From: Halocafeteria seosinensis
Taxonomy: Eukaryota; Sar; Bigyra; Bicosoecida
Reading direction: 5' to 3'
Assembly (NCBI GenBank): GCA_001687465.1
Contig: LVLI01000120.1
Coordinates: 1 to 39,606 of the forward strand
DNA: 39,606 bases
Part shown: positions 20,246 through 29,695 of the stretch, piece after piece
How the letters are laid out: the number at the start of each line of letters is the position of its first letter
Numbering within the stretch: the stretch's first letter is position 1
Notes under the pieces: generated by a model
Seen by the model: only the letters and a program-made list of their open reading frames with translations
What the model was told of the DNA's origin: nothing
Database searches by the model: none
Made by a program: the position numbers and the translations under genes

Positions 20246-21484
20246 TCAATCACCGGCGGGAGGTGCTCTGGATATCTTCATCCTCGGCAAACCCGCATCC
20301 ACTGTCCATAAGCTTTCATACGTTAGCCATATGAGCATTGCGAGAGCCACCAGAAAAAGAATGGCGATACCTTGTTTAACAGAGATTGTCCAGACCTTCT
20401 CGGATAGGTATGAACAAGCAGCCTCTACTCTTTCCACTAGGGGAGTCGGGCAAAAGGATTTGAAGCATTGTGTGAAAACCCAAACTGTAGATGTGACGAG
20501 ACAAATGACGGCCCTAACAAGCACTTGGATCAGACATCCACACTTTGTATTATCTACGCAAGACTTGTAGCCTCGCTGTAATTTCGAGTAGACAGGCCAA
20601 CAAGCCCACATAGTGTTGGCAAGGCAGGAATCGCCAGGGTGTCTTCCATGCATGCCAGAAGCTCCAAGACCCAAACTGGAGCCAGAGACAACTTCTGCGT
20701 CTTCTTCCTTTCCATGAGAGGAACTTTGAGACCTTCCGTTGGTTGAAGATAGTAAATCTGTGTTCTCTTCTGAGGCACCGTCTGACCTTGTCGCATTCGA
20801 AATACTACTCCAAGCTTTTCGAAACGTCGAGGAAATGCGTTGCTGCATGGCTTCCGTGTTCGGACTGTCTATATTCCTCAAAGGGGTAGATACCTTTGAA
20901 AACCAACTACTCACAGCTGTGGAGAAATCATCGTCCTCGGCAGAACCATGGCCTCGGACCTCGTTCGGCGCGCTGGCCGAAGAAACTCCAGCAGCACCAG
21001 TCGCTTGGTTGGAATGCGCTTCCTTGGCAGGACTCCAAGGTTGAGCAGCGGCGGGAGTATTGGTGCCTCCATTTCTCTGTTTGGTCTGCTCTTCATGTAC
21101 TTGCTGGGGCGCTGGTGGGTGCGATTTGGGCGCTCGTAGCTGATCCTTGTCATACCGAACTCCTGCCGCTTCCAAATCTGCCAAGAAGGGGTCCTCCTCT
21201 TGCTTTTGCTCCTCCTCACTAGTACTAGTACCAGTTTGCGACGATTCCTGTGCACCACGACTTGTGTGTGATGATGGAGCATGCGTGCTATTTGTCACGG
21301 ATGCTGATACCGAAGCTCCCACGGAACCTTGCTGATGCCTGTGTGGAGAGGATAAAGTGGTGGTCGTCATGGGACGAGCCTCCTGCTCTTTTTGCTCCTG
21401 GTTGTCCTCGGCGTTGGATTCCTCATCCTGGAGCTCGTCCAAGTTAGGGATTGTTTCTCTCAGTTGCTCGAAAAAGCGGTACAT
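20246..21484 (-). CDS. Unrecognised protein with disordered N-terminus and two C-terminal membrane segments
   Basis: Open frame of 412 residues from ATG 21484, no intron needed. Residues 1-20 (MYRFFEQLRETIPNLDELQD) form a helix-like start. Residues about 25-300 are Ser/Thr/Gln/Glu-rich low complexity with one ordered patch (SWFSKVSTPLRNIDS and QQRISSTFRKAWSSISNAT). Near the C-terminus are two hydrophobic helices, LVRAVICLVTSTVWVFTQCF and GIAILFLVALAMLIWLTYE, separated by about 30 residues, and then a short tail. The layout suggests a cytosolic domain anchored by a C-terminal hairpin, as in some ER/Golgi proteins; this is inference and no family is assigned. The promoter side overlaps dispersed repeat segment X. 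Confidence 0.6.
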   Translation of the reverse strand: MYRFFEQLRETIPNLDELQDEESNAEDNQEQKEQEARPMTTTTLSSPHRHQQGSVGASVSASVTNSTHAPSSHTSRGAQESSQTGTSTSEEEQKQEEDPFLADLEAAGVRYDKDQLRAPKSHPPAPQQVHEEQTKQRNGGTNTPAAAQPWSPAKEAHSNQATGAAGVSSASAPNEVRGHGSAEDDDFSTAVSSWFSKVSTPLRNIDSPNTEAMQQRISSTFRKAWSSISNATRSDGASEENTDLLSSTNGRSQSSSHGKEEDAEVVSGSSLGLGASGMHGRHPGDSCLANTMWACWPVYSKLQRGYKSCVDNTKCGCLIQVLVRAVICLVTSTVWVFTQCFKSFCPTPLVERVEAACSYLSEKVWTISVKQGIAILFLVALAMLIWLTYESLWTVDAGLPRMKISRAPPAGD

Positions 21485-21604
21485 TTCCCTTACTTACGAC
21501 CTACTCATAGCCCTAGAACTAACAACACAGGCCTGTATAGCGCATATACAGACGCGGGTACCGTAAGGGGTCCTTCGGCCCGTACTAAACAGTATACATA
21601 TTGT

Positions 21605-21922
21605 ATGATATGATAGCGTGCAAAGCATTGCATCTACCAGTGAATTGTGCATTACACCCACCATACATATGGTGCTGTCGTTTCGTGGCACACAAACATA
21701 TAGGAGTTCCACTGTATGAAAAAGTTTGGTATCCGCACTTGCCAAGTTGCCATTTTAGCAGAGGCCTCTCAAACTACGCTCTATCGACATGAATCTTTCG
21801 CAACTATTTACGTGACGGTAAAAACTTAAATCGTTTTATTGCATCTACCCCTTTGTACCGTGCGAAGCGCCTTCCTGGTACAAGCTCGCTCGGTCTCAGA
21901 CTCTTAAGGTTCTGAGAGTCAG
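21605..21922 (+). repeat. Dispersed repeat copy B, segments X and Y
   Basis: X (about 21605-21863) matches 6286-6591 directly and Y (21864-21922) matches 6069-6112 in inverse orientation. Y ends in GAGAGTCAG, exactly where copy A continues into segment Z. The Y/Z junction in copy A (GGTAGCTCGG ... GGGGTTCACTCCC) loosely resembles tRNA A- and B-box promoters, but no tRNA folds. Confidence 0.75.
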
Positions 21923-21934
21923 AGTGAGTACCGT

Positions 21935-23008
21935 TTATACCAGCTCTTTCCACGATGCTATCACGTCTTCCTTAGAAATCCCTTTCTCGAAAAGTCCCCA
22001 CACTGGATTTGCACTTAGATACGCGCTCAGCTGCATGTTCGGGTTTGCCTGCAGCAGTTGTAGCCACATTGCCCTGCACAATCCCAAACTATTGGTAACG
22101 GGGATCTCTGTTCCCACTTGGAAGACACGCTCCTCGAATCTGCCGAGGGTCACTTTTTCCAATATAACAACCAGCTGAGTGCGATTCCTTGCGAAAACAA
22201 CCTGTAGCATGTGTAACACCAGGAGTAGCGCCAACGTCCCTAGAAGCACATAAAGTGAGATGACTGAAAAGAAAATCCCCGTCACCAGGAACTGGAAAAA
22301 TCTGCTCATACAGAAGAGGCCGTATACCATGAAAAATATTGGAACCAGCACGACCACAATAATAGTCCCCACTCCATCCTGACACTCACAAACGTCGTCC
22401 CACAAGCTGGTGCCTTGCTCCAGATCCGGAACTTCCGGAATCTCCACGGGCGATTGGATCTTCAACGGTCGACTTCCGGGAGGACGAATTGGAATGAATC
22501 GTTTCTTATGCACGATCATCGACAGCGAAATTGGAGAGTTGGTTACTGCACTAATGCCAGCATCAGTGCTCAGATGTTTGTACCACCAGTGGTGCCTCAA
22601 CGTGGCTTTCTTCTCGTGCTCCCAGGAAAAGAGGTCAAAGTCCGGAAACGACGGAGTGCTCTGTCCCTTACCGAGGCACTCATAGCATTCCACAGGCGAG
22701 GGTACTTCCACGTGCATGTGACCTGGAGGGGCAGATCGCCTCCGGCAACAGAAGCATCGACATGAATAGAGACTGACAATGTACGGCACGACAAACTGCA
22801 GCATGGTCCATATGAGGCTTGGAATGAAAGGATGCCGAATTTCCGTTCTCAAGGTGTACGCATCCTCATTCGCTTCCGAAGGCTCTTGCTTTCGAAGAAG
22901 CTTCGCTACCCTTCGGAGGGGATGGGAACGACCAATGACCTTGTGTTCCACCAGAGCATCCACTGCCGCGTGGTCAAAGTCCTGGGGGTTCACTCCCACA
23001 TACGCCAT
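21935..23008 (-). CDS. Unrecognised multi-pass membrane protein inserted in, or lost from, the dispersed repeat
   Basis: Reading frame of 357 residues from ATG 23008 (the frame is open further upstream but without ATG). Hydrophobic segments: one near residues 65-85 (FIPSLIWTMLQFVVPYIVSL) and a cluster near 225-285 (VGTIIVVVLVPIFFMVYGLF, FLVTGIFFSVISLYVLLGTL, ALLLVLHMLQVVF). Between them is a hydrophilic loop with a Cys-rich patch (CRCFCCRRR) and a Pro-rich stretch. The last ~90 residues are soluble. No family recognised. The first eight codons (MAYVGVNP) lie in repeat segment Z, and everything after them is absent from copy A. The gene stop is 12 bp from the other edge of the insert. It is therefore either a gene carried by the long form of a repeat or the survivor of a duplicated pair. 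Confidence 0.6.
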   Translation of the reverse strand: MAYVGVNPQDFDHAAVDALVEHKVIGRSHPLRRVAKLLRKQEPSEANEDAYTLRTEIRHPFIPSLIWTMLQFVVPYIVSLYSCRCFCCRRRSAPPGHMHVEVPSPVECYECLGKGQSTPSFPDFDLFSWEHEKKATLRHHWWYKHLSTDAGISAVTNSPISLSMIVHKKRFIPIRPPGSRPLKIQSPVEIPEVPDLEQGTSLWDDVCECQDGVGTIIVVVLVPIFFMVYGLFCMSRFFQFLVTGIFFSVISLYVLLGTLALLLVLHMLQVVFARNRTQLVVILEKVTLGRFEERVFQVGTEIPVTNSLGLCRAMWLQLLQANPNMQLSAYLSANPVWGLFEKGISKEDVIASWKELV

Positions 23009-23593
23009 ATGATATTTCCGTCCTGATGCTGAGAGTTGCGCACAATAATGACTGCACTCTTGAGAAAGCAAAATACAGGCAACACGACTATAGACATTCC
23101 ATCTGTTGAGGGGACAACTCTGAGTGTTGGTAGCGTGCGAGCTTCAGAACCTCACAGAGGCACTGCCGCAGACTGCAGTACAGCCCCCAGATGCATCATC
23201 ATACTGTACACACCAGGTGACACAGTCGGTCTCACAGAAGCAATTCGGAATAAGAATTTGAGTGGAGGTGCACATGAAAGCTCAGTAATCATCGTTCTGG
23301 ACTCCGGGTCGTTTTCTCCTAGCCGGATGGTTCTCTGTGGGAACAACGGAAGAACTTCGTGTGGGAAAAAGGGAGGCTATATGCTTGCAACGTTTGCAAG
23401 TGATCCATAGCGTGTGGTTGATCAGGCTTTGTAGATGTGTGTATGTATAATAATAGCGTAACACATTCCGAAGAAGCATGGGCCTCGAAGGTTCGCATTT
23501 AAATCACTCTGTATCCATGGTAGTAATGACGTGGCAACCCAATCAGAAAAAGGGGGCCAGAGTTATGCAGCAAGTTATTCACGACGCTAGAAA
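22985..23593 (+). repeat. Dispersed repeat copy B, segment Z
   Basis: Matches the reverse complement of 5433-6068. The shared end GACGCTAGAAA (to 23593) stops 11 bp before the hAT-like transposase stop codon, so the transposase gene and the repeat are directly adjacent. The plus-strand ORF here (23036-23410) is partly shared with copy A but diverges by indels, so I do not consider it coding. Confidence 0.78.
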
Positions 23594-23603
23594 TATAGAA
23601 CGC

Positions 23604-25670
23604 TCACTCCTCGTCCTCGAGACATCTGCTGTGGCTTGCAGAAGCCCGACGGGGAGGCACGCAGCGAAACTCCTTGTCAAAATCGTATACCATGTCATCG
23701 ATGATCTCAGAATTTGTTTCGGCATTGACAAAACCTTCAGTAAGCTCGTCGGATAGTGGGGAAGCCTGAGGACCGTCCGATCGATTCTTGCCCTGCGAAA
23801 AAGCTCGCTCCACTGTCGCGTTGCTCACCGTCATAGTGAGATATTTCAGCATTACTTGCGCTAGACTCTCCATTTCCTCGTCATGCCCCGCTTCGGCCCT
23901 TTCCAGCTGTGCGCTCCAATGATCTTTCGCCTGTTCTTTAGTGGCGAGTCGTTTTGGAGGCATCAGTCTGTCGTTGTAAATGAAAGTGTTCCAGACGGCT
24001 CTACTGAAATTGAATTCAGAGCGAAAATCTCCGTAATCATTCTTCTTCAGCGGTCCAAAACATTTCTGCTGTTTGCGCAATACCTCTATAGCCGGATCGA
24101 CATATTTTTCGAACTTCTTAAGGGCGGACCTGGATGCATCTTTCAGTTGCGTTCCTAGCTCAGTGATTCCTGGTGCGCTATTGAAATCGGCAATACCGCT
24201 GACAAGATTGGAAAGAGATTCTTCCCCAGAAAAGTCCAGCAATGTGGCCCTGAGGCCTTGCAGCTCGGCGAACAGTCTTTGCGGAGTAATCTCTATCTGT
24301 TGTGAGTACCTGATCGCTCGAGGGACTGTTTCCATGATACAACAAACACCGCGCACCAGATACTTCACTTTCTCGTGATGCATCCCCGGGACGCCTCTAT
24401 CGCGTTCATGTTTTCGCTCAGATGAACGATATTCCTGTATAGCTCCATAGATGGAATCCCAATGATAACATATTGTAAATACGGCCAGCAAAGTACCTCC
24501 CCACCTAGTCGGAGCGAAGCACAGCGGTTGGATAGGTACATAATGTGCTACAAAATACTGTTTTTTTACGTCGGAATCGTGCCCCTCAAGCCAACCTTTC
24601 AGCGAAGAAGCTAGAATAGCGACGTCCTCTAACTCATTTAGAAAGTTCTCTACTACGAGGTGGAGTCCATGATTTACACACGGAACTCGTTCACAACTCG
24701 TAAACTTGTTTTCTATCAGAGCGTGCGCTGCTCCAGCCACTGGCGTCCCATTACTTGTGACAAGTGCCACCACATTCTGATCTAAGACCCGACATCGACT
24801 CTGTAGCAACTCAAACTCTTCAAAAACCCAAGCCCTCAGGCTCTCTACTGTTGAGTGATCGCTGTGACAACGGACACTGAGGGTAACTGGGGCATCCAAA
24901 GACAGAGCGTACACTTGCAACACAGATATTTGATTGTTGGTCGTTTCCTCTATTTCATCGTCTAAGAGGAGGCATAAATACCTATCTTGGATGCGTTTCT
25001 CAATTTCCTTCTTTTCCAGGTCATTGGATTCCAACAATTTGCCAGTCCTTTTTCCCGATATCCAGCCTGCTTGCGCAATTACTGTTTGCATCCGCGGACT
25101 TGTTACGCGTTCTATGGTGCGCAAGGATAACCCAAGACCGGCTAGACATTTTACGGTTAGGCATTGGGCTCGATACGTAGCATCTCTATCGTCCTTAATA
25201 AAGTTATGCAGTGTGGTCAACGAGCGCCAAGGCGGAGAAGCACTATTTTTCTCCTGTGGCTGTGTTGTTTCGTGACATACAAATTCCCTTTCCCTCGCAA
25301 GCTGAAACTCATTGTTGTCCGTCGCCCAAAGAACTTCACTTCCTCGGCCGCAATGCTGCCGATCCGACTTGTCAATCCGCCCGAAGTTTGACTGTACCAT
25401 GTTGTCATAGTTGTTCCTGGCATGATTAGAATCTGCACTTCGTTCACTTCCACTTCTGACGGAACAGCTTCCGCAGCGACTGGCACTTGCACTGCTACGA
25501 GAGTTGCTAGTACTCCTGGCTGCTGTTTTGGAGGTCCCCCAAGTTCTTGGTGCACTGGCATCGGTTCCACCACCCCAAGCAGCCGCGGAAGCGGCGGTTC
25601 GGCGGATACTTTGTCCTGGGGCTGAAGCACTTGCCGGCGGATTGACAGATTGGGTGTTTGATGCGGTCAC
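23604..25670 (-). CDS. hAT-superfamily transposase-like protein (possibly inactive)
   Basis: Open frame of 688 codons. The first codon is GTG and the first in-frame ATG is about residue 90, so a 5' exon is likely or the N-terminus is degraded. The first ~110 residues are Ser/Ala/Arg-rich. The core is hAT-like: LCLLLDDEIEETTNNQISVL (first catalytic Asp region), RCHSDHSTVESLRAWV, then ALVTSNGTPVAGAAHAL, CVNHGLHLVVENFL, and the C-terminal dimerisation motif TVSNATVERAFSQGKNRSDG. In typical hAT transposases the second catalytic Asp sits in V-T-D-N; here that position is Ser (V-T-S-N). No BED zinc finger is evident and I found no terminal inverted repeats around it. It is either a dead copy or a domesticated gene; the long intact frame argues against great age. 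Confidence 0.75.
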   Translation of the reverse strand: MTASNTQSVNPPASASAPGQSIRRTAASAAAWGGGTDASAPRTWGTSKTAARSTSNSRSSASASRCGSCSVRSGSERSADSNHARNNYDNMVQSNFGRIDKSDRQHCGRGSEVLWATDNNEFQLAREREFVCHETTQPQEKNSASPPWRSLTTLHNFIKDDRDATYRAQCLTVKCLAGLGLSLRTIERVTSPRMQTVIAQAGWISGKRTGKLLESNDLEKKEIEKRIQDRYLCLLLDDEIEETTNNQISVLQVYALSLDAPVTLSVRCHSDHSTVESLRAWVFEEFELLQSRCRVLDQNVVALVTSNGTPVAGAAHALIENKFTSCERVPCVNHGLHLVVENFLNELEDVAILASSLKGWLEGHDSDVKKQYFVAHYVPIQPLCFAPTRWGGTLLAVFTICYHWDSIYGAIQEYRSSERKHERDRGVPGMHHEKVKYLVRGVCCIMETVPRAIRYSQQIEITPQRLFAELQGLRATLLDFSGEESLSNLVSGIADFNSAPGITELGTQLKDASRSALKKFEKYVDPAIEVLRKQQKCFGPLKKNDYGDFRSEFNFSRAVWNTFIYNDRLMPPKRLATKEQAKDHWSAQLERAEAGHDEEMESLAQVMLKYLTMTVSNATVERAFSQGKNRSDGPQASPLSDELTEGFVNAETNSEIIDDMVYDFDKEFRCVPPRRASASHSRCLEDEE

Positions 25671-25899
25671 CTATATTGACGGATGTCCGTCGTTGGAATT
25701 AGCATGATTGTTCTCTCTTTCTCCGAAATCATCAAGATGGTTGTAAGTAGCATGTTGTCCGAGGCGGCTGCCGCACTTTCGGCGCTTGCTGGCCGCGGTG
25801 CCAGACATGTCCATGCGTCACTTGGACCTACTAAGTTAGGAGATATCACAGGACTACTAAAACAAAGCTGCATGCAACATGGTGCCAGGCGTTCTGGGC

Positions 25900-26004
25900 T
25901 TTGCCCCGTTCCTAGGGGTAGGTTTGCCGGGCCGAGGTGTGGGTCTAAGACCGGTGGAAGAGTGAGACTTGCGCACCCTACAGAACCACAAGGAACGGGG
26001 CAAA
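25900..26004. repeat. Foldback: 14-bp perfect inverted repeat
   Basis: TTTGCCCCGTTCCT (25900-25913) is the exact reverse complement of 25991-26004, spaced by 77 bp. Similarity continues weakly for a few bases on both sides. It could be a small MITE or a promoter dyad. No target-site duplication is obvious. Confidence 0.6.
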
Positions 26005-26044
26005 CAGGGAAAGATACAGTCGTAGTTTGTTGAATGTTTGTTCG

Positions 26045-26080
<36 letters not shown>

Positions 26081-26092
26081 CATACACACACA
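26045..26092. repeat. Compound (TC)n(TA)n(CA)n microsatellite
   Basis: Consecutive TC, TA and CA tracts end about 25 bp upstream of the dehydrogenase start codon. They therefore lie in its 5' untranslated region or core promoter. Frames open across the tract do not indicate coding. Confidence 0.9.
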
Positions 26093-26116
26093 GAAAAGAA
26101 AGGCAGGAACACCATC

Positions 26117-27510
26117 ATGTTGCGTATTCGTACCTGTTTCTCACTGTTGCGGACCACCACGGCAGCCGTGCGTCAATTCAGTTCCACTCCCCATCGCAAC
26201 GGAGACATCCAACGCGTAGGAGTCGTGGGGTTAGGTCTCATGGGACATGGAATCGCGCAGACTTCGGCGCAAAGCGGCTTCCAGGTAGTTGGGGTCGAAA
26301 GTTCCCAAGACCGGGTGGACAAGTAAGTGCCGTCCCGAGTTCCATGAGAATCACAGTACCTTTGGACACCACACTCTGCAGAGGCAAGGAGATGATCACG
26401 TCTTCGCTCAACTCGCAATTCAAGAAAGCCGTCAAAGAAGGCAAGGTGCAGGAAGTACGCTCCTCGTCATTTTACAAGCGTCGTTTGGAGTTTTCTGACT
26501 AGCACTTGTTATTTTATTGCAGGAGGATCAGTCCAAAATGATCGACGGTGTTTTGGCCAACCTGAACATGACCACCGACAAAGGAGCTCTGGGAGACTGC
26601 GATCTGGTGGTCGAAGCTATTGTGGAGGATTTGGATGCTAAGAAGGAGTTGTTCAATAGCTTGAACACAGTTGCTCGGGAGGATGCGATACTGGCTACGA
26701 ACACAAGTTCATTCGAGCTTTCCAACCTCCATGAAGCCAGTGGACGCCCCCACAGTTTGGTAGGACTTCATTTCTTTAACCCTGTGCAAATAATGAAACT
26801 TGTTGAAGTGGTACGCACTGAGAAAACGGACTCTGCGGTGTTTGAGAAAGCGATGGACTTTGCACGAGTACGTTTATTTCTCAGAGAGACTGGTTCGGTC
26901 TTTCAGAGCTAATAGCTTCCACTGTATGATATTCTACAGAGTCTTGGAAAGTCACCTGTTGCTTGCAAGGATACTCCTGGGTTTATTGTGAACCGCTTAT
27001 TGGTCCCATACATGGCAGAAGTAAGTGAAGCAAACCAATTCTAGTAGCTAGGTGGGGATTACCTCTACCCTCTCTGGCTTCCTTCAGGCTGCTGCTATGG
27101 TCGAGCGTGGCGACGCCACTCCACAAGATGTGGACACTGCCATGAAATTGGGTGCAGGATATCCAATGGGACCCTTAACCTTAGCAGACTACGTTGGACT
27201 GGATACTTGTGTTTCGATCTTAAAGGTACGGTTCGGTTTGAATGAACATCGTCTCCATCTTCGGGCAGCTAATTTCTCTTTCTTCTGTGCTGGTAATTCC
27301 AGGGATGGGTCGCTAAATATCCTGATACAAAATCATTCTTTGTTCCAGCCATTCTAGAACAAATGGTAAGCTCTTGAATGTCTCGATGCTCCGGAATAGA
27401 AGAGATTGTCATACCTGACTCTGCGAAGAATGCAGGTAGCCGAAGGAAAACTCGGAAGGAAGTCAGGCCAAGGATTCTACAAATGGGAAGGAAATAAACC
27501 AGTTGCCTAA
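26117..27510 (+). CDS. HADH: 3-hydroxyacyl-CoA (3-hydroxybutyryl-CoA) dehydrogenase, mitochondrial, 7 exons
   Basis: Exons by splice consensus and frame: 26117-26322, 26383-26454 (start 26382 fits the phase), 26523-26867, 26940-27020, 27088-27225, 27303-27365, 27436-27510; 326 residues. It oxidises L-3-hydroxyacyl-CoA to 3-ketoacyl-CoA with NAD+ in fatty-acid beta-oxidation. The N-terminus is Arg/Ser-rich and lacks acidic residues ([20 protein letters not shown], then FSS), a mitochondrial presequence. Rossmann motif GLGLMG at 38-43. Catalytic positions: Ser in NTSSFEL, His176 in GLHFFNP, Glu188 in KLVEVVR, Asn226 in [12 protein letters not shown]. The C-terminal domain ends KSGQGFYKW, as in family members. 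All introns are 59-77 nt GT-AG. Full length, nothing missing. Confidence 0.93.
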
Positions 27511-27642
27511 TAGCAGCCGAACATGAGGCTACATCGATATCAGTTATAACTGAGCCATGACCTTACAGATCTGGAAATGACCACTGATTAAAATGCACAT
27601 TTTCGGTTGTGAGAGCGCATCATGGTCTGGTCTGCACTTGTA

Positions 27643-29302
27643 TCAGAAATCATCGTAAATTCCTGTGCCTTCAACTTTGCGCTTGTCTGATACACGAATT
27701 CCCTGACGCTCTGTAGTCTCACATTCTCTGTTGTTGCCTGAAACGTTCTCCGTGTTGATCGACGGTTCCCATTGCTCTTCGATTTCTTGTTGATCAGATT
27801 GTTCATTCTGCAGAGAAGAGGTTCGATAATAATTCGCGTCTAGCGAACGACTCAGCTGCGTTTTGCTACACGTACTTCTTCTTCTCGTCTTTCATCTCTT
27901 TGCGCATAAATGATGTACTGGAAGATAATTACAAAATCGAAGACTAGAGTTCCCGCAGCTCCTGGAAAAAAGGGTGCTTCAGCCTTCCAATCGTCGATCC
28001 TATCATTCTGGAAGTCAGCTTGGATCCTCATAATTATTGAAACTACTGCATTGTTCGAAGAAAGCACTTCATTGCACCGGCTTCCCTCTACCTTGGTTTG
28101 CTAGATCGCAAGGAACTTACCGATGGTTAGGTTGCCCATGAACGCACAGAAAAACATGAACCAAGATAACCCAGCTACGCTACCACGTTTACAGTTTCTA
28201 TAGACCTGCATTGGAATTCAAACCCAATGGCTTGGGGTGTGACAGTCTACATGTGCACAGTTCGGTGAACATACTTGAGGGATTCGACTGTTGACGTAAA
28301 GCGTGCTGGAAATATACCCAAGAACTTGTCCGGCGAGTTCGCGAGCGTGAGGTGTCGGCTTCCCATGTTGAATTTTACAATTATCAAGCTTGAGGGACCT
28401 CGCCCAGGAAAGTCGTTCAGTTTCCATTTGCTCCCACTGTCCCTGCTCGTCCAAGATATGAGATGCCATCAGCACAGTGACCGCCGCCAGCGATATGGTA
28501 CCCGCAGTGTATTTCCCAGCTACTGTTGAAATTCCCGTACCCGTATTCGCAGATGAAGATGACGACCTATCATCGCTTTCTTTCTCTCTACTAGTGTGGG
28601 GAGGATATTTCGTTGACATCTCCACATCTCCTGGATCAGCAACGGAGGCAAGCTCGGATGCTTCCAACTGTCCCTCATGCGACAAGGAAGTGTTCGCGAG
28701 TAACTCCCGTTTTTCCAGGCGTTGCCTCCTCCATTTGTTGCGAAGGTGGAGGAAAATGTACTGAGTCAGCATGCAAACATTCATGACCACAAATAAGATG
28801 GCACTGTATTTCTGCGAGAAACAGGGATTCACAATGTGACCATGCATAGCCGGATTGGTTAACACCGCTGTATTTCGAAGGAACCCGCGCACAACGCCGT
28901 TGACTCTCCCTATGGCAGACTCTCTTACTTGTGTTGGAACTTGTCGTGTTAGTATAGTTCCTATCATGTTTGATAAGTCTCCTCCTAACCACTCCAGTAG
29001 GAACCAGAATGACAGAGCCTGCGATACCACCACCAGAGTCCACAAGGTGAGCACTTTGGCGACCAGTTCCAGCAGACACCTTTCTACAATGGTGACTATG
29101 TCTTTACCTCGGCTGTTCCGTTTCTCCAATTCTTGATGAACTGAGGTGCTTGGCAGCAGATCCAGAAAGCGAGAGAAGACATTCCGATGACGAACGCCGC
29201 CAAATCGACGGTGTTGTAGACGCAATCCTGGAAATTATCCTGGATCCATGTATTGGCATGATGGCCATTTTTGACTTGCGGTCGGCAGACGCAGTCCGTC
29301 AT
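27643..29302 (-). CDS. PQ-loop transporter, PQLC2/Ypq type (copy 1), 6 exons
   Basis: Exons (minus): 29302-29108, 29018-28929, 28811-28275, 28205-28121, 28066-27876, 27807-27643; 420 residues with all phases consistent. Family members are seven-helix proteins of the lysosome/vacuole membrane that export cationic amino acids. Two PQ loops are visible: AFWICCQAPQFIKNWRNG and LYVNSRIPQVYRNCKRG. Also family-typical are WFLLEWLGGDLSNMIGTILT and GLSWFMFFCAFMGNLT. A long acidic Ser-rich loop (about residues 130-240) separates the halves. The start was chosen by agreement with the paralogue at 29696-31754. The N-terminal half before the first loop is short and hydrophilic. Last-exon splice: donor GTACGTGT, acceptor CTCTGCAG, parallel to the neighbour. 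A transport role is inferred from family only. Confidence 0.88.
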
Positions 29303-29695
29303 GACATACTAGTTAATGTCGGTGGGCGTGCACAGGGAAACAAATCAATCAGTCCTACCACTATGGTCGGACCATACTGAACTTCCTGTTCAAGCGTTAC
29401 GCCACAACATATAACCGACCTATGATCATTATGGTCGGACCATACTGAACTTGTTGTTCAAGCGTTACACAGATGTGCAAAACGGTAGCGGCACAACATA
29501 TACCCTGATGAACCGACCTATGATCTTCTTCTGCTATGGTATATTGTTGGACTGCGCACTGTCTACTCAAAGATCAGAGCACAGGCACATTAGTTTCCGT
29601 TCACGGGACAACTTCCTTAGAAAACGAAACCCTAAGATGCCATTTGTTCGCCAGCAATATGCATTCCATACAAAAACTATGTAACTTCATTGCTC
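29303..29695. other. Intergenic region between the tandem PQ-loop genes
   Basis: Contains the promoter of copy 1 and the 3' flank of copy 2. The only structure seen is the tandem duplication 29362-29525. Plus-strand ORFs here (for example 29451-29684) have no protein character. Confidence 0.5.
29362..29525. repeat. Imperfect tandem duplication with a dyad, upstream of PQ-loop copy 1
   Basis: Copy 1 (29362-29426) and copy 2 (29430-29525) both begin TATGGTCGGACCATACTGAA and end ACCGACCTATGATC. Copy 2 has about 30 extra bases in the middle. Each starts with a dyad (ATGGTC ... GACCAT overlapping at the centre). Position 60-220 bp upstream of the copy 1 ATG would suit a duplicated regulatory element, but duplication alone does not show function. 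Confidence 0.7.

Larger units (their letters stand above)
25671..26116. other. Divergent intergenic region with foldback and microsatellite
   Basis: It lies between the hAT-like gene (minus) and the dehydrogenase gene (plus), so it should contain both promoters and perhaps a 5' exon of the transposase. It contains the inverted repeat 25900-26004 and the compound microsatellite 26045-26092, just upstream of the dehydrogenase ATG. Confidence 0.6.

Noticed and set aside
23036-23410. Plus-strand ORF in repeat segment Z as a gene
   Set aside because: The corresponding frame in copy A diverges by frameshifting indels, so there is no sign of protein-level conservation.
26027-26116. Upstream start for the dehydrogenase
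   Set aside because: The extension only translates the TC/TA/CA microsatellite. The ATG at 26117 gives a proper mitochondrial presequence.
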